DNA of 64,000 bases from Hyphomicrobiales bacterium (GTDB lineage Bacteria > Pseudomonadota > Alphaproteobacteria > Rhizobiales > Xanthobacteraceae), in NCBI GenBank assembly GCA_017305665.1, contig JAFKKH010000019.1, positions 186,001 to 250,000 of the forward strand, written 5' to 3'. The notes beneath the pieces are model-generated. The model saw only the letters and a list, made by a program, of their open reading frames with translations, did not search any database and was not told where the DNA came from. Each line of letters begins with the position of its first letter. The stretch's first letter is position 1. Below, one piece after another: positions 19,458-31,319 of the stretch. The position numbers and the translations under genes were made by a program.

Positions 19458-19766
19458 TCAGCCCTTCATCAGATTGACGTCTTCAACCGCGATCGAACCG
19501 CGGTTGCGGAAATACACCACAAGGATGGCGAGCCCGATCGCCGCCTCGGCCGCGGCGACCGTCAGCACCAGCAGCGCGAACACCTGCCCCACGATGTCGC
19601 CGAGGAACGTAGAGAAGGCGACCAGGTTGATGTTCACTGCCAGCAGGATCAGCTCCACCGACATCAGGATGATGATGATGTTCTTGCGGTTGAGAAAGAT
19701 GCCGAGAATGCCCAGCGTGAACAGGATCGCCGCGACTGCGAGGTAATGTCCGAGCCCGATCGTCAT
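19458..19766 (-). CDS. nuoK: NADH-quinone oxidoreductase subunit K
   Basis: Three-helix membrane subunit of complex I, 102 residues, the standard length. It carries the two buried Glu of this family, in [17 protein letters not shown] and [15 protein letters not shown]. The start ATG at 19766 overlaps the nuoJ stop by four bases (ATGA), so a longer upstream extension of this frame into nuoJ is not the gene. Confidence 0.96.
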   Translation of the reverse strand: MTIGLGHYLAVAAILFTLGILGIFLNRKNIIIILMSVELILLAVNINLVAFSTFLGDIVGQVFALLVLTVAAAEAAIGLAILVVYFRNRGSIAVEDVNLMKG

Positions 19767-20401
19767 TTCACCCACTCCGCAGCGTCCGCATCCTGCAGTC
19801 CCTGCCCGGATGCGACCTTGCGCACGTGCATCGCGATCTCCGGCGTCCGTGCGTTCTGGACGTTGATGTCCTGGCGCTTGACGTTCGCCTTGTGCCGCAG
19901 GGTCAGCACGATGGCGCCGATCATCGCCACCAGCAGCACGAGACCCGCGAGCTGGAAGTAATGAATGTATTTCGTATAGAGCACGAGGCCGAGTGCCTCG
20001 GTGTTGCTGACATTCGTGGGAATGGCCGCGGTGATCGATTTGGTCACCGTCGGATTGATGATCCACCCGCCGACCACAAGGAGCAGCTCCAGCAGGAAGA
20101 TGCCACCGATCAGCAGACCGAACGGCAGGTATTCAAGAAAACCTTCGCGCAGCTCCGCAAAATCGACATCCAGCATCATGATGACGAACAGGAACAGCAC
20201 CGCGACCGCGCCGACGTAGACGACGACGAGGATCATCGCGAGGAATTCCGCCCCCAGCAGAATGAACAGACCCGAAGCGTTGACGAACGCCAGGATCAGG
20301 AACAGCACGGAGTGCACGGGGTTGCGCGATGAAATGACCATCGCAGCGGACGCCACGCAGACACCGGCGAACAGATAAAAGAACAGCGCGGGAAGGATCA
20401 T
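19763..20401 (-). CDS. nuoJ: NADH-quinone oxidoreductase subunit J
   Basis: Membrane subunit of complex I with five predicted helices, 212 residues. The third helix region [25 protein letters not shown] is the conserved segment containing the pi-bulge helix that couples quinone reduction to proton pumping. The C-terminal cytoplasmic tail is polar and variable. It lies nine bases after nuoI and overlaps nuoK by four bases. Confidence 0.95.
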   Translation of the reverse strand: MILPALFFYLFAGVCVASAAMVISSRNPVHSVLFLILAFVNASGLFILLGAEFLAMILVVVYVGAVAVLFLFVIMMLDVDFAELREGFLEYLPFGLLIGGIFLLELLLVVGGWIINPTVTKSITAAIPTNVSNTEALGLVLYTKYIHYFQLAGLVLLVAMIGAIVLTLRHKANVKRQDINVQNARTPEIAMHVRKVASGQGLQDADAAEWVK

Positions 20402-20410
20402 GCCCTCACC

Positions 20411-20899
20411 TCACCGGTACGGCGCGTCGAGCTCGATCGCTTTCGCGATCTCGCGCTCCCAGCGGTCGCCGTTGGCGAGCAGCTTGGCCTTGTCATAGTA
20501 GAGTTCCTCGCGCGTCTCGGTGGCGAATTCGAAATTCGGTCCCTCGACAATGGCATCCACCGGACAGGCCTCCTGGCACAATCCGCAATAGATGCATTTC
20601 ACCATATCGATGTCGTAACGCACCGTCCGCCGCGTGCCGTCGTTACGGCGCGGGCCGGCCTCGATGGTAATGGCCTGCGCCGGGCAGATCGCCTCGCACA
20701 GCTTGCAGGCGATACAGCGTTCCTCGCCGTTCGGATAGCGGCGCAGCGCATGCTCGCCCCGGAAGCGCGGCGAGATCGGACCCTTCTCGAACGGATAGTT
20801 CAGCGTCGGCTTCGGCTGGAAGAAATAGCGCATCGTCAGAAAGAACGCCGATACGAATTCGGTCAGCAGAAGCGAGCGGGCTGTTGCGTTGATACCCAT
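20411..20899 (-). CDS. nuoI: NADH-quinone oxidoreductase subunit I
   Basis: Ferredoxin-like subunit carrying two [4Fe-4S] clusters (N6a, N6b) in the peripheral arm. The 162-residue form starts at ATG 20899 ([11 protein letters not shown]), which matches the usual N-terminus; an upstream in-frame ATG would extend into nuoH. The two cluster motifs are [16 protein letters not shown] and [16 protein letters not shown]. It lies seven bases after nuoH. Confidence 0.96.
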   Translation of the reverse strand: MGINATARSLLLTEFVSAFFLTMRYFFQPKPTLNYPFEKGPISPRFRGEHALRRYPNGEERCIACKLCEAICPAQAITIEAGPRRNDGTRRTVRYDIDMVKCIYCGLCQEACPVDAIVEGPNFEFATETREELYYDKAKLLANGDRWEREIAKAIELDAPYR

Positions 20900-20906
20900 G
20901 ACAACC

Positions 20907-21977
20907 TCACTTCGGCGCGATGTCGGCGAACTGCAGCACACCGGCCACGATCACCACCATCGCCAGCGACAACGGCAGGAACACCTTCCAGCCGAGGCGC
21001 ATCAGTTGATCGTAGCGGTAGCGGGGCACGATCGCCTTCGCCATCGCGAACAGGAAGAACATGAACAGAAGTTTCAGCGCGAACCAGATGATGCCCGGCA
21101 CCCAGTTGAACGGCGGCAGATCGATCGGCGGCAGCCAGCCGCCCATGAACAGGATCGCGCCGAGCGCGCACATGGTGGTGATGGCGACATACTCGCCCAG
21201 CATGAACAGCAAATACGGCGTCGAGCCGTATTCCACCATAAAGCCGGCCACCAGTTCGGATTCCGCCTCAACCAGATCGAACGGCGGACGGTTGGTTTCT
21301 GCCAACGCCGAGACATAGAAGATCACGAACATCGGCAGCAGCGGCAGCCAGTACCAGTTCAGGATGGTCAGCCACGGCAGTCCGATCAGGCTGGCGAGCC
21401 CGCGCGTGTGCTGCGCCTCGACGATCGCCGACAGATTCAACGAGCCGACACAGAGCAGCACCGTGATGATGACGAAGCCGATCGAGACTTCGTAGGACAC
21501 CATCTGCGCTGCCGAACGCAGTGCCGCCAGGAACGGATATTTCGAGTTCGACGACCAGCCGGCCATGATGATGCCGTAGATCGACAGCGACGAGATCGCG
21601 AAGATGTAGAGGATGCCGACGTTAATGTCGGAGATTACCCAGTTCAGGTTGACCGGGATCACCGCCCACGCCGCAAGCGCCAACACGCACGAGACCAGCG
21701 GCGCCAGCAGGAACACGCCCTTGTTAGCGCCGGAAGGAATGATCGGCTCTTTCAGCACGAACTTGAGCAGGTCCGCGAACGACTGGAACAGGCCCCAGGG
21801 ACCGACCACGTTCGGGCCGCGCCGAATCTGCACCGCCGCCCAAATCTTGCGGTCGGCGAGCAGGATGTAGGCGATCGCGATCAGCAGCACGACGAGCAGC
21901 AGCACGCTCTGCGCCACCATCACGATCAGCGGCCAGAGGAAACCGGTCCAGAACGAGCTTGCGAAGAATTCAGCCAT
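20907..21977 (-). CDS. nuoH: NADH-quinone oxidoreductase subunit H
   Basis: Membrane subunit forming the quinone entry channel and E-channel of complex I; 356 residues and eight helices. Diagnostic stretches are [43 protein letters not shown] (the Glu/Asp-rich loop) and [19 protein letters not shown]. It lies ten bases after nuoG. Confidence 0.97.
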   Translation of the reverse strand: MAEFFASSFWTGFLWPLIVMVAQSVLLLVVLLIAIAYILLADRKIWAAVQIRRGPNVVGPWGLFQSFADLLKFVLKEPIIPSGANKGVFLLAPLVSCVLALAAWAVIPVNLNWVISDINVGILYIFAISSLSIYGIIMAGWSSNSKYPFLAALRSAAQMVSYEVSIGFVIITVLLCVGSLNLSAIVEAQHTRGLASLIGLPWLTILNWYWLPLLPMFVIFYVSALAETNRPPFDLVEAESELVAGFMVEYGSTPYLLFMLGEYVAITTMCALGAILFMGGWLPPIDLPPFNWVPGIIWFALKLLFMFFLFAMAKAIVPRYRYDQLMRLGWKVFLPLSLAMVVIVAGVLQFADIAPK

Positions 21978-21987
21978 CAGATCACGC

Positions 21988-24066
21988 TCACTCCGCTGCC
22001 GTCAGTATCTGACCGTTCGCGAGCCTGGAGCACTCGGCCATCACGGCCGACGCCCGCGCAATCGGGTTGGTCAGATAGAAGTCATCGATCGCGGCCTTGA
22101 ACGGCGCCTTGTCGAGATTGCCGCCCTTGCCGGCCAGCGCGCGTACCGCCGCGGCGCTGTCGCTCGCTTCGATCTGATCGATCCGCATCAAGTGCGGCAC
22201 CGCCTTGAAGACCGCCTGCCGCAAGGCTGCCAGCGAGTCATAGCCGAGCTTCTTGCCCAGCACATCCGACAGCGCGCGGATGATCGCCCAGTCCTCGCGC
22301 GCCTCGCCCGGCGGGAACCCGGCGCGATCCGCCATCTGCACACGGCCTTCGGTGTTGACGTAGAGGCCGGCCTTCTCGGTATAGGCGGCGCCTGGCAGGA
22401 TCACGTCAGCGCGGTGCGCACCGGCATCGCCGTGGGTGCCGATGTAAATGACAAACGCGCCGTCCGGCACCCTGGTTTCATCGGCGCCGAGCAGGAACAG
22501 CACGTCGAGCGCGCCCGCGGCCGTCATCTGCGCTGCAGTCAGACCACCCTGCCCCGGCACAAACCCGATATCGAGCGCGCCGGCATGCGAGGCGGCGCCC
22601 TGCAATACGGCAAAGCCGTTCCAGCCGTCCTTCAGCGCGCCGGCGTCGACCGCCAGCTTTGCAGCCGCCGAGAGCACGGCGGCGCCATCCTCACGTGAAG
22701 TTGCACCGGACCCGACCAGCACGATCGGATTCTTTGCGCCCTTCAGCACGTCGAGAAACTTGTTCTTGCCGGCCGCGAGCTCGGCGAGCGAGTCCGGACC
22801 CGCGCCAAGGTAATCGTAGTCATAGGTCAGATCGGCCTTCTCGCCGATCACGCCGACCTTCATCTGGCCGGTTCGCCAGCGTTTGCGGATGCGCGCATTG
22901 AGGATCGCGGCCTCCTTGCGCGGGTTCGATCCGACGATCAGCAGCGCGTCCGCCTGCTCGATCCCGACAATCGTGGGATTGAAGATGTAGGAACCGCGGC
23001 CGAGTTTCGGATCGAAGGCGTGGCCGCCCTGCACCGCAACGTTACCCGAGCCGAACTTCGCCAGCAGGTCCTTCAGCGCGAACATCTCCTCGACGGCCGC
23101 GAGATCGCCGGCGATGGCGCCGATGCGCTTGCCATCCAAGCGAGCCGTCTTCGCCGCGATCGCAGCAAAGGCTTCCTGCCAGGAGGCAGCGCGCAACTTG
23201 CCGCTCTCGCGGATATAGGGCCGATCGAGGCGCTGCGTGCGAAGACCGTCGACGACATGGCGGGTCTTGTCGGAAATCCACTCCTCGTTCACGGCGTCGT
23301 TGACGCGCGGCAGGATGCGCATCACCTCGCGGCCACGCGTATCGACACGAATGGCTGAGCCGACCGCATCCATCACATCGATCGACTGGGTCTTGCCGAG
23401 TTCCCACGGCCGCGCCGCGAAAGCATAGGGCTTAGAGGTCAGCGCGCCGACCGGGCAGATATCGACCAGGTTACCCTGCAGTTCGGACGTCAGCGCATGC
23501 TCGAGATAGGTCGTGATCTCCATGTCCTCGCCGCGCCCGGTCGCACCCATTTCCGGCGCGCCGCAGACTTCGGCGGAGAAGCGCACACAGCGCGTGCACT
23601 GGATGCAGCGGTTCATCGAGGTCTTGACCAGCGCGCCGAGATACTTGTCCTCGACCGCGCGCTTGTTCTCGGCGAAGCGCGACGTATCCACGCCATAACC
23701 CATCGCCTGGTCCTGCAGATCGCACTCGCCGCCCTGATCGCAGATCGGGCAATCCAGCGGGTGGTTGATCAGCAGAAACTCCATCACGCCTTCGCGCGCC
23801 TTGCGCACCATCGGCGAGCGCGTCGAGATTTCCGGCGGCTCACCCTTGGGGCCTGGACGACAATCGCGGACGCCCCACGCGCAGCTCGCGACCGGCTTCG
23901 GCCCGCCCTTCACCTCGACGAGGCACATACGGCAGTTGCCGGCGATCGACAGCCGCTCGTGATAGCAGAAGCGCGGGATCTCGGCGCCCGCCGCCTCGCA
24001 CGCCTGCAGCAGCGTGTATTCCGCCGGAACGTCAATTTCTTTGCCATCGACGATGAGTTTGGTCAT
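21988..24066 (-). CDS. nuoG: NADH-quinone oxidoreductase subunit G
   Basis: Largest peripheral-arm subunit, 692 residues, a remnant of a molybdopterin oxidoreductase that carries iron-sulfur clusters. The N-terminal part has the [2Fe-2S] ligands in [18 protein letters not shown], the His/Cys [4Fe-4S] motif [17 protein letters not shown] and [10 protein letters not shown] with the distant cysteine in [10 protein letters not shown]. The C-terminal two thirds is the molybdopterin-less dehydrogenase-like domain. The size is typical of alphaproteobacteria and shorter than the E. coli protein. It starts four bases after the unknown small gene. Confidence 0.96.
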   Translation of the reverse strand: MTKLIVDGKEIDVPAEYTLLQACEAAGAEIPRFCYHERLSIAGNCRMCLVEVKGGPKPVASCAWGVRDCRPGPKGEPPEISTRSPMVRKAREGVMEFLLINHPLDCPICDQGGECDLQDQAMGYGVDTSRFAENKRAVEDKYLGALVKTSMNRCIQCTRCVRFSAEVCGAPEMGATGRGEDMEITTYLEHALTSELQGNLVDICPVGALTSKPYAFAARPWELGKTQSIDVMDAVGSAIRVDTRGREVMRILPRVNDAVNEEWISDKTRHVVDGLRTQRLDRPYIRESGKLRAASWQEAFAAIAAKTARLDGKRIGAIAGDLAAVEEMFALKDLLAKFGSGNVAVQGGHAFDPKLGRGSYIFNPTIVGIEQADALLIVGSNPRKEAAILNARIRKRWRTGQMKVGVIGEKADLTYDYDYLGAGPDSLAELAAGKNKFLDVLKGAKNPIVLVGSGATSREDGAAVLSAAAKLAVDAGALKDGWNGFAVLQGAASHAGALDIGFVPGQGGLTAAQMTAAGALDVLFLLGADETRVPDGAFVIYIGTHGDAGAHRADVILPGAAYTEKAGLYVNTEGRVQMADRAGFPPGEAREDWAIIRALSDVLGKKLGYDSLAALRQAVFKAVPHLMRIDQIEASDSAAAVRALAGKGGNLDKAPFKAAIDDFYLTNPIARASAVMAECSRLANGQILTAAE

Positions 24067-24070
24067 GGCC

Positions 24071-24562
24071 TCAGGTCTTTCTCAACTTGCATTCTGGTGG
24101 AACCACACCGGTCTTTTGCATCTCGGCCGCGATCCATTTCTGCGTCGCCGCGCTGTACGTCGTCAGATACACCGGCTCTGCTGCCATCTTCTCGCACAGG
24201 AACGGCAGATGCCCCTTCAGGTCGTAATCGCATGTCGCCTGCCATTCGCGGCTGTTCGCGAACGAAGAGATCGCCTCCTCGCAGGCATAGAGAAAATACG
24301 ACACGTAGGTTTCGTACTGAACGAGATTGTCCGGCGGACCGGCCTTGATCTTGTCGAGATCGGGGTGAGCGTATTGCGGGTTCTTGAATTCGAGATCGTT
24401 GTAGGCCTGATAGATCTGCCGCGCTCCCGCTTCCTGGGCGTTGCGGCCGAGCACGTTGATCTGCATCAGGATCGCCAGGAATCCCAGCAGCGCGACGGCC
24501 GCCTGGGCGATCTGCCCGACGGTCCCGTACTTTTGCCACCAGAAAACGTGCGGTTGCACCAT
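24071..24562 (-). CDS. Unknown membrane-anchored protein inside the nuo operon
   Basis: 163 residues, starting at ATG 24562, five bases after nuoF and four before nuoG, so it is a genuine operon member. One transmembrane helix near the N-terminus (about 16-35, [21 protein letters not shown]) is followed by a soluble domain with helices and landmarks [38 protein letters not shown] and a final PPECKL. It has four Cys. It is not one of the 14 core subunits and shows no similarity I can name to known accessory subunits. A complex I-associated or unrelated passenger role is possible; the evidence is position only. Confidence 0.85.
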   Translation of the reverse strand: MVQPHVFWWQKYGTVGQIAQAAVALLGFLAILMQINVLGRNAQEAGARQIYQAYNDLEFKNPQYAHPDLDKIKAGPPDNLVQYETYVSYFLYACEEAISSFANSREWQATCDYDLKGHLPFLCEKMAAEPVYLTTYSAATQKWIAAEMQKTGVVPPECKLRKT

Positions 24563-24567
24563 CAGTC

Positions 24568-25892
<1,325 letters not shown>

Positions 25893-25893
<1 letters not shown>

Positions 25894-26543
25894 CAGGCGT
25901 TGCCCTTCTTGGTCGCGCCGGCGGCATTGCCTTGGCCAACGTCCTTGAGGACGCGCGGGCCACCGACGGGCGCGGCGAACTGCCGATCGATCTGCGGGCC
26001 GGGCTTCGGCGGATTGCCGGAGGCGAAGCCGTCCAGCACCTTGCCAAATCTGTCCTTGGTCAGATCCTCATAAGTGTCCTTCCAGATCATCACCATCGGC
26101 GCGTTCACGCAGGCGCCGAGGCACTCGACCTCTTCCCAACTGAAATTGCCGTCGGCCGACAGATGGAAGGGATCGTGATGAATGCGATGCTTACAGACCT
26201 CGATCAGGTCACCCGCGCCGCGCAGCATGCACGGCGTCGTGCCGCAGACCTGGACATGCGCCTTCTTGCCGACCGGCGAGAGCTGGAACATCGTGTAGAA
26301 GGTCGCGATTTCGAGCATACGGATATACGGCATATCCAGCATGTCGGCGACGTAACGGATCGCGGCTTCCGAAATCCAGCCGTCGTTCTGCTCCTGCGCA
26401 CGCCACAGAATCGCGATCGCCGCCGAGGGCTGGCGGCCCGGCGGATACTTCGCGATTTCCTTCTTCGCCCAAGCGAGGTTTTCCTCGCTCAGTGCGAAGC
26501 TCGCGGGCTGCAGTTCTTTCGGAGCCAGACGACGAACGGACAT
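25893..26543 (-). CDS. nuoE: NADH-quinone oxidoreductase subunit E
   Basis: Thioredoxin-fold subunit holding the N1a [2Fe-2S] cluster. 216 residues, about 50 longer than in E. coli because of a C-terminal tail rich in Gly, Pro and Lys, common in alphaproteobacteria. Ligands are in [11 protein letters not shown] and [11 protein letters not shown]. It lies 14 bases after the FkbM methyltransferase gene that separates it from nuoD. Confidence 0.96.
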
Positions 26544-26557
26544 TGTGCTTCAGTCTC

Positions 26558-27523
26558 TCAGTGAACGCGCTGCGACGCCGTCGCGTTCATGCGGTTGAAT
26601 CGGTCTTGCCAGAAGGCGCTCGCGGTGCCGAACACGTTGTAGCCGACATGCGAGGCAACCTTGATGCGGTCGAGAATGGATAGTTCGGACAGCGTCTCGA
26701 AACGGTTGCTGGCCGGATCGTGCACGATCAGCGTCAGCGGCGTCTCGTTGAGGATATAGCGCGACACGGTGTGATTGGGATCATTGCCGTGCTCTTCGCA
26801 CATGATGACGGCATCACCTTGCAGAATGCGCGCGCCGCCCTTGATCGCCTCGATCTCCACACCCTCGACGTCGAGCTTGATCAGATACTTTCCGTTCGGC
26901 GAAACCTTGCCGTCGTCGAGCAGGTTGTCGAGCGCTAGCACCGGCACTTCTTCGCCACCGGCGTCAGCAGTTCCGGCGATGCTGAATGCCTCATGCTTGG
27001 TGCCGGACAGCCGCGCCGTACCCCGCGCAGCGCCGATGGCACTCTGCATGACCTCGAAACGGTTGCCGTTGATGCGCGCATTGTCCGCGAGCTTGGCAAA
27101 ATTTGTCGATGACGGCTCGATGGCGATCGCCTTGCGCGAGCCGAACGGCTTGCTTGTCACCAGCACCGACCAGTAACCGTAGTTCGCTCCGCAATCGAGC
27201 AGCGTGTAGTCGACATCGGCGGAATCGCGGAACAGCAATTCCAGCTCGTCCTCATATTTGAAGGATCGATTGAGCAGCTTGCTCCAGTAGCCATCGCCAT
27301 AGGGAAACGCGAAGATCGCATCCGGGTTGAGCTTGATCGCGATGTCACGCTCCGGCAGCGCCCTGCGCAGCAGGTTGGCGCACATATTGTATCCGCGATG
27401 GGCGAACAGCGAGGACACCTTCGATCCCGCCACCAGCGCCAGCGCCGCCGATCGCTCCCAGGGATTGGCTCCCTCGAGAACGCCGGAGGTCCGGTCAAAC
27501 TGGATGGGCGGCGTGCCGTTCAC
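26558..27523 (-). CDS. FkbM-family SAM-dependent methyltransferase within the nuo operon
   Basis: 321 residues. It starts at GTG 27523, which overlaps the nuoD stop as GTGA and has GGAGAGG ten bases upstream, so it is translationally coupled. The SAM-binding motif is [15 protein letters not shown] followed by [14 protein letters not shown]. The FkbM signature region [21 protein letters not shown] is clear (about residues 215-235). FkbM enzymes methylate sugars, polyketides or, in some cases, proteins; the substrate here is unknown. It sits between nuoD and nuoE with no break in the operon, so it may act on complex I, be a conserved passenger, or serve cell-surface glycans. Confidence 0.9.
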   Translation of the reverse strand: MNGTPPIQFDRTSGVLEGANPWERSAALALVAGSKVSSLFAHRGYNMCANLLRRALPERDIAIKLNPDAIFAFPYGDGYWSKLLNRSFKYEDELELLFRDSADVDYTLLDCGANYGYWSVLVTSKPFGSRKAIAIEPSSTNFAKLADNARINGNRFEVMQSAIGAARGTARLSGTKHEAFSIAGTADAGGEEVPVLALDNLLDDGKVSPNGKYLIKLDVEGVEIEAIKGGARILQGDAVIMCEEHGNDPNHTVSRYILNETPLTLIVHDPASNRFETLSELSILDRIKVASHVGYNVFGTASAFWQDRFNRMNATASQRVH

Positions 27524-28725
27524 CGGTCGACCTCTCCGAACACGATGTCGAGCGAGCCGAGAATGGCGGAGACGTCGGCGAGCAGATGCCCCCGGCACAT
27601 GAAATCCATCGCCTGCAGATGGGCAAAGCCCGGCGCGCGGATCTTGCACTTATAAGGTTTGTTCGAGCCGTCGGAGACGAGATAGACGCCGAACTCGCCC
27701 TTCGGCGCTTCGACGGCGGCGTAGACCTCACCGGCCGGCACGTGAACGCCTTCGGTATAGAGCTTGAAGTGGTGGATCAGCGCTTCCATCGAGCGCTTCA
27801 TCTCGCCACGGCGCGGCGGCGCGATCTTGTTGTCCTCGACAACGACGGCGCCCTGCCCGGCAGGCTCCCGCAGCTTGGCGATGCACTGCTTCATGATCCG
27901 GGTAGACTGGCGCATCTCCTCCATGCGGATGAGATATCGGTCATAGCAGTCGCCGTTCTTGCCGATCGGGATGTCGAAATCCATCTCGGCGTAACATTCG
28001 TAGGGCTGCGCCTTGCGCAAATCCCAGGCCGCGCCCGAGCCGCGCACCATGACGCCGGAAAAACCCCACTTCCAGGCGTCTTCCAGCGACACCACGCCGA
28101 TATCGACGTTGCGCTGCTTGAAGATGCGGTTGCCGGTCAGAAGCCTGTCGAGGTCCGGATCGCACCACGCCTCGATATCGTCGATCAGCTTTGGCGGCAG
28201 GTCCTGATGCACGCCGCCGACGCGGAAGAAAGCTGCATGCATGCGCGAGCCGGACGCCCGCTCATAGAACACCATCAGCTTTTCGCGCTCCTCGAAGCCC
28301 CACAACGGCGGGGTGAGCGCGCCGACGTCCATCGCCTGCGTGGTGACGTTGAGGAGGTGCGAGAGAATGCGGCCGATCTCGCAATAGAGCACGCGGATCA
28401 ACTGGCCGCGGCGCGGCACCTCGATGCCGAGCAGCTTTTCCGCGGCGAGACAGAACGCGTGTTCCTGATTCATCGGCGCGACGTAATCGAGACGATCGAA
28501 ATACGGGATCGCCTGCAGATAGGTCTTCTGCTCGATCAGCTTCTCGGTGCCGCGATGAAGCAGGCCGATATGCGGATCGACTCGGTCGACCACTTCGCCG
28601 TCGAGATCCAGCACGAGACGCAGCACGCCGTGCGCAGCCGGATGCTGCGGGCCGAAATTGATGGTGAAGTTACGCATGCCGGGAGTTTCAGTGCCCAGCG
28701 CCTGGGTATCGATTGCGTCGGTCAT
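27520..28725 (-). CDS. nuoD: NADH-quinone oxidoreductase subunit D
   Basis: 49-kDa subunit that forms the quinone-binding pocket with NuoB. 401 residues. Characteristic are [14 protein letters not shown] with the quinone His, [28 protein letters not shown] and the C-terminal [26 protein letters not shown] ending the family profile. It overlaps the nuoC stop by one base and the FkbM gene by four. Confidence 0.97.
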   Translation of the reverse strand: MTDAIDTQALGTETPGMRNFTINFGPQHPAAHGVLRLVLDLDGEVVDRVDPHIGLLHRGTEKLIEQKTYLQAIPYFDRLDYVAPMNQEHAFCLAAEKLLGIEVPRRGQLIRVLYCEIGRILSHLLNVTTQAMDVGALTPPLWGFEEREKLMVFYERASGSRMHAAFFRVGGVHQDLPPKLIDDIEAWCDPDLDRLLTGNRIFKQRNVDIGVVSLEDAWKWGFSGVMVRGSGAAWDLRKAQPYECYAEMDFDIPIGKNGDCYDRYLIRMEEMRQSTRIMKQCIAKLREPAGQGAVVVEDNKIAPPRRGEMKRSMEALIHHFKLYTEGVHVPAGEVYAAVEAPKGEFGVYLVSDGSNKPYKCKIRAPGFAHLQAMDFMCRGHLLADVSAILGSLDIVFGEVDR

Positions 28726-29345
28726 CAGCCACCCGCCTTGTCGCCGGTCGCCTTCTCATCGCCCGGCAGCGGATAGTCCGCGCCTTCCCACGGCGAGAGA
28801 AAATCGAACTTGCGGAATTCCTGGTTGAGGCGCACCGGCTCGTACACGACGCGCTTCTCGGCGTCGTCATAACGCACCTCGACGAAGCCGGTGAGCGGAA
28901 AGTCCTTGCGCAGCGGATGGCCGTCAAATCCGTAGTCGGTCAGGAGGCGCCGCATGTCGGGATGGCCGACGAAGATCACGCCGTAGAGATCGTAGGCCTC
29001 GCGCTCGAACCAGTCGGCCCCCGGAAACTCCGAGATCAGCGACGGCACCTGCGTCGTCTCCGACGCCTCGGCTCGCAGACGAATGCGCGTGTTCAAGGTC
29101 GGGGACAGGAAGTGATAGATCACATCGAAACGCTTCTCGCGTCCGGGATAGTCGACCGCGGTCACGTCGGTGATGTTGACGAAACGGCACCCGGGATCGT
29201 CGCGGAGAAAGCGCACGACCTCAACGATCTTCGCGGCCTCCACGTTGACGGTCAGTTGACCGAACGCAACCGTATGGCCGGTCGCCGCGCCCGGAAGCGC
29301 GGCAACGATCGTCTGACCCAAGGCCTCGAGCCTGCTGTCGTCCAT
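28725..29345 (-). CDS. nuoC: NADH-quinone oxidoreductase subunit C
   Basis: 30-kDa peripheral-arm subunit, 206 residues, separate from NuoD (fused in E. coli). Core motifs include [28 protein letters not shown]-type region, [29 protein letters not shown] split over the signature ExxxYDLxG...F.GHPxLRR, and [19 protein letters not shown]. It lies ten bases after nuoB. Confidence 0.96.
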   Translation of the reverse strand: MDDSRLEALGQTIVAALPGAATGHTVAFGQLTVNVEAAKIVEVVRFLRDDPGCRFVNITDVTAVDYPGREKRFDVIYHFLSPTLNTRIRLRAEASETTQVPSLISEFPGADWFEREAYDLYGVIFVGHPDMRRLLTDYGFDGHPLRKDFPLTGFVEVRYDDAEKRVVYEPVRLNQEFRKFDFLSPWEGADYPLPGDEKATGDKAGG

Positions 29346-29355
29346 GCGTTCAGCC

Positions 29356-29952
29356 TTAACGTTCGATGGTTCCGGTTCGCCGGATTTTCTTCTGCAGCAG
29401 CAACACGCCGTAGAGCAGCGCTTCTGCCGTCGGCGGGCAGCCGGGCACGTAAATATCGATCGGCACGATGCGGTCGCAGCCGCGCACCACCGAGTAGGAA
29501 TAGTGATAATAGCCGCCGCCGTTGGCGCACGATCCCATCGAGATGACGTAGCGCGGCTCGGGCATCTGGTCGTAGACCTTGCGCAGCGCAGGGGCCATCT
29601 TGTTGGTCAGCGTGCCCGCAACGATCATCACGTCCGATTGGCGTGGACTTGCACGCGGCGCGAAGCCGAAGCGCTCGACGTCATAGCGCGGCATCGAGAC
29701 CTGCATCATCTCGACCGCACAGCAGGCCAGACCGAACGTCATCCACATCAGCGAGCCGGTGCGGGCCCAGGTGATGAGATCGTCGGCCGCGGCAACGAAG
29801 AAGCCCTTGTCGGACAGTTCGTGATTGACCTCGCGGAAATACGGATCGTTGGCGCCGACCGGCTGGCCGGTGCGCGGATCGAGAATGCCTGTCGCGGCCG
29901 GCGCGACCAGGGGGCCTGCAGCCGGCTGCATTGGAGTGGGGCTCAATCCCAT
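29356..29952 (-). CDS. nuoB: NADH-quinone oxidoreductase subunit B
   Basis: PSST subunit holding cluster N2, the last iron-sulfur cluster before quinone. 198 residues. Cluster ligands are in [30 protein letters not shown] and [14 protein letters not shown]. The first 40 residues are a variable Pro/Ala-rich extension. The start overlaps the end of nuoA by ten bases. Confidence 0.97.
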   Translation of the reverse strand: MGLSPTPMQPAAGPLVAPAATGILDPRTGQPVGANDPYFREVNHELSDKGFFVAAADDLITWARTGSLMWMTFGLACCAVEMMQVSMPRYDVERFGFAPRASPRQSDVMIVAGTLTNKMAPALRKVYDQMPEPRYVISMGSCANGGGYYHYSYSVVRGCDRIVPIDIYVPGCPPTAEALLYGVLLLQKKIRRTGTIER

Positions 29953-30308
29953 TCAAGCGCGCCTTTCTTCCATTCGTAGGCGAACCCGACGGTCAGCACG
30001 CCAAGGAACACGATCATCGACCAGAAGCCGGTGGCGCCGAGCTTTCCGAACGCGACCGCCCACGGAAACAGGAACGCGACCTCAAGATCGAAGATGATGA
30101 AAAGGATCGCGACCAGATAGAACCGGACATCGAACTTCATGCGGGCGTCGTCAAATGCGTTGAATCCGCATTCATACGCCGAAAGTTTTTCCGGATCGGG
30201 CTGCTGGTAAGCCACGATAAAGGGTGCAATCAGCAGCACCGCGCCAATGACGCCAGCTACACCGATAAACACCACAAGCGGCAGATAGTTCTGCAAAATG
30301 CCGTTCAT
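29943..30308 (-). CDS. nuoA: NADH-quinone oxidoreductase subunit A
   Basis: Three-helix membrane subunit, 121 residues, first gene of the operon. Family landmarks are [39 protein letters not shown] spread over two helices, with the quinone-site loop ECG between helices 1 and 2. The ribosome-binding site GGGGAT precedes the ATG. A candidate promoter lies about 70-90 bases upstream. Confidence 0.97.
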   Translation of the reverse strand: MNGILQNYLPLVVFIGVAGVIGAVLLIAPFIVAYQQPDPEKLSAYECGFNAFDDARMKFDVRFYLVAILFIIFDLEVAFLFPWAVAFGKLGATGFWSMIVFLGVLTVGFAYEWKKGALEWD

Positions 30309-30690
30309 TGGCGATCCCCATCCCGCGGTTCTTGGTCCCCGCGGATTCGCGCCACATTGGAATTGTTCTGAGGCTTAGCGCAGCGCAACAGGGGTGGCAA
30401 GACAAGCAATTTTGACGCCCCCAGCATAGTTTCAGGGCGGTTTGTGCCTGCAGCTTTGTTACCGGCACGGAGCCCGCGACGGGATCGAATCGCGCGAAGA
30501 TCGACGGCCGAACCCGCCCCGCCGCCCCGTTCTCACAGGACCAAAATCGGATCCGCCGCACCCCGCCCGCCGTCGGAAAATCGAAGCCAACGAAACCATT
30601 TTGGGGAACCTGCGAAGCCATCCTGAAACAAACCGGGGCTATTCCTCCAGGGCAACGGCACACCGGTGCCGGGAGAGACAGGAGGTTGCC
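30309..30690. other. Divergent intergenic region upstream of nuoA
   Basis: About 380 bases between nuoA and a small plus-strand gene. No protein gene is convincing. It contains the nuo promoter candidate and a small inverted repeat, CCGCGG twice around a ten-base loop, about 30 bases upstream of nuoA. The base composition becomes strongly C/G-rich from 30470 to 30560. Confidence 0.5.
30372..30400 (-). promoter_or_regulatory. Candidate nuo operon promoter
   Basis: On the minus strand TTGCCA (30400-30395) and TAAGCC (30377-30372) are separated by 17 bases, the spacing of a housekeeping sigma promoter. The -35 fits better than the -10. It is about 65 bases upstream of the nuoA start. No experimental support; other arrangements in this region are possible. 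Confidence 0.35.
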
Positions 30691-30885
30691 ATGAACCATT
30701 CGATGCACAGTGCCGACCGCATCACCCACCTGAAGATCGTGGCTGTTGCGCTGATCGCGGGCATCGCATTGGCGGCTTTCGGCATTTCCGCCCGCCCGAC
30801 CATGGATGTCGCGCAGGCCGTGCATGTCATCAAGGCCGGCCAGCCGACGATGATGTCCAGTTCGGCGACATATGTCGTGAGGTGA
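30691..30885 (+). CDS. Small single-helix membrane protein, 64 residues
   Basis: Starts at ATG 30691 with GGAGAGACAGGAGG upstream, an excellent ribosome-binding site. Residues 12-34 (LKIVAVALIAGIALAAFGI) form one transmembrane helix or uncleaved signal. The rest is a short periplasmic tail ending in SSSATYVVR. An intrinsic terminator follows 33 bases after the stop, so this is a stand-alone transcript. I recall similar small proteins in Bradyrhizobium, but no function. Confidence 0.75.
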   Translation: MNHSMHSADRITHLKIVAVALIAGIALAAFGISARPTMDVAQAVHVIKAGQPTMMSSSATYVVR

Positions 30886-30918
30886 TCCCGCGCGCGAACC
30901 GATGCCTTGATTCGCAAA

Positions 30919-30942
30919 AGCCGCCCTCGGGGCGGCTTTTTT
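30919..30942 (+). terminator. Intrinsic terminator after the small membrane protein
   Basis: AGCCGCCC, loop TCG, GGGCGGCT, then a run of T; A residues on the 5' side make it potentially bidirectional. It ends the 64-residue protein transcript. Confidence 0.88.
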
Positions 30943-31025
30943 CATGCGTTTAGCCAGCCGCGAATATCACCCATCGCCTGGGCTTTTGCGCAAATGCTGG
31001 AAATCGGGGGAACGCCGGAAAACAC

Positions 31026-31102
31026 TGGCGCGAGAGACGGGACTCGAACCCGCGGCCTCCGCCGTGACAGGGCGGCGCTCTAACCAACTGAGCTACTCCC
31101 GC
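31026..31102 (-). tRNA. tRNA-Asp (anticodon GTC)
   Basis: 77 bases on the minus strand with complete cloverleaf: acceptor GCGGGAG pairing with CTCTCGC, D-arm TAGCTCAGTTGGTTAGAGC, anticodon loop CTGTCAC (GTC, Asp), T-arm GGGTTCGAGTCCC. The discriminator base G is the one expected for Asp, and CCA is encoded. Confidence 0.96.
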
Positions 31103-31212
31103 GGATGCCGTGTGTATCCGCACAGGCTGGAGGACTTAAAGGCGAGACCTGCCCAAGTCAAGGCAGTTGCGAATCCTCTTGAACGGCAGGCTTTTTCAGG
31201 GGGTCGATGCAA

Positions 31213-31239
31213 AAAACAGCCTGTTTTCAGGCAAAACAG
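31213..31239. promoter_or_regulatory. Palindromic words upstream of the HU gene
   Basis: AAAACAG-C-CTGTTTT is a perfect inverted repeat, followed six bases later by a third AAAACAG copy. It lies 80-107 bases before the HU start codon. It could be an operator or an RNA hairpin; no known site is recognised. Confidence 0.3.
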
Positions 31240-31319
31240 CGAGGTCGGCGCCTCCCCGAATCAACTAATGCCTGATACGCCTTGCATTCCGAAGCCACCA
31301 ACAACGAGGAGGGCCAAAT

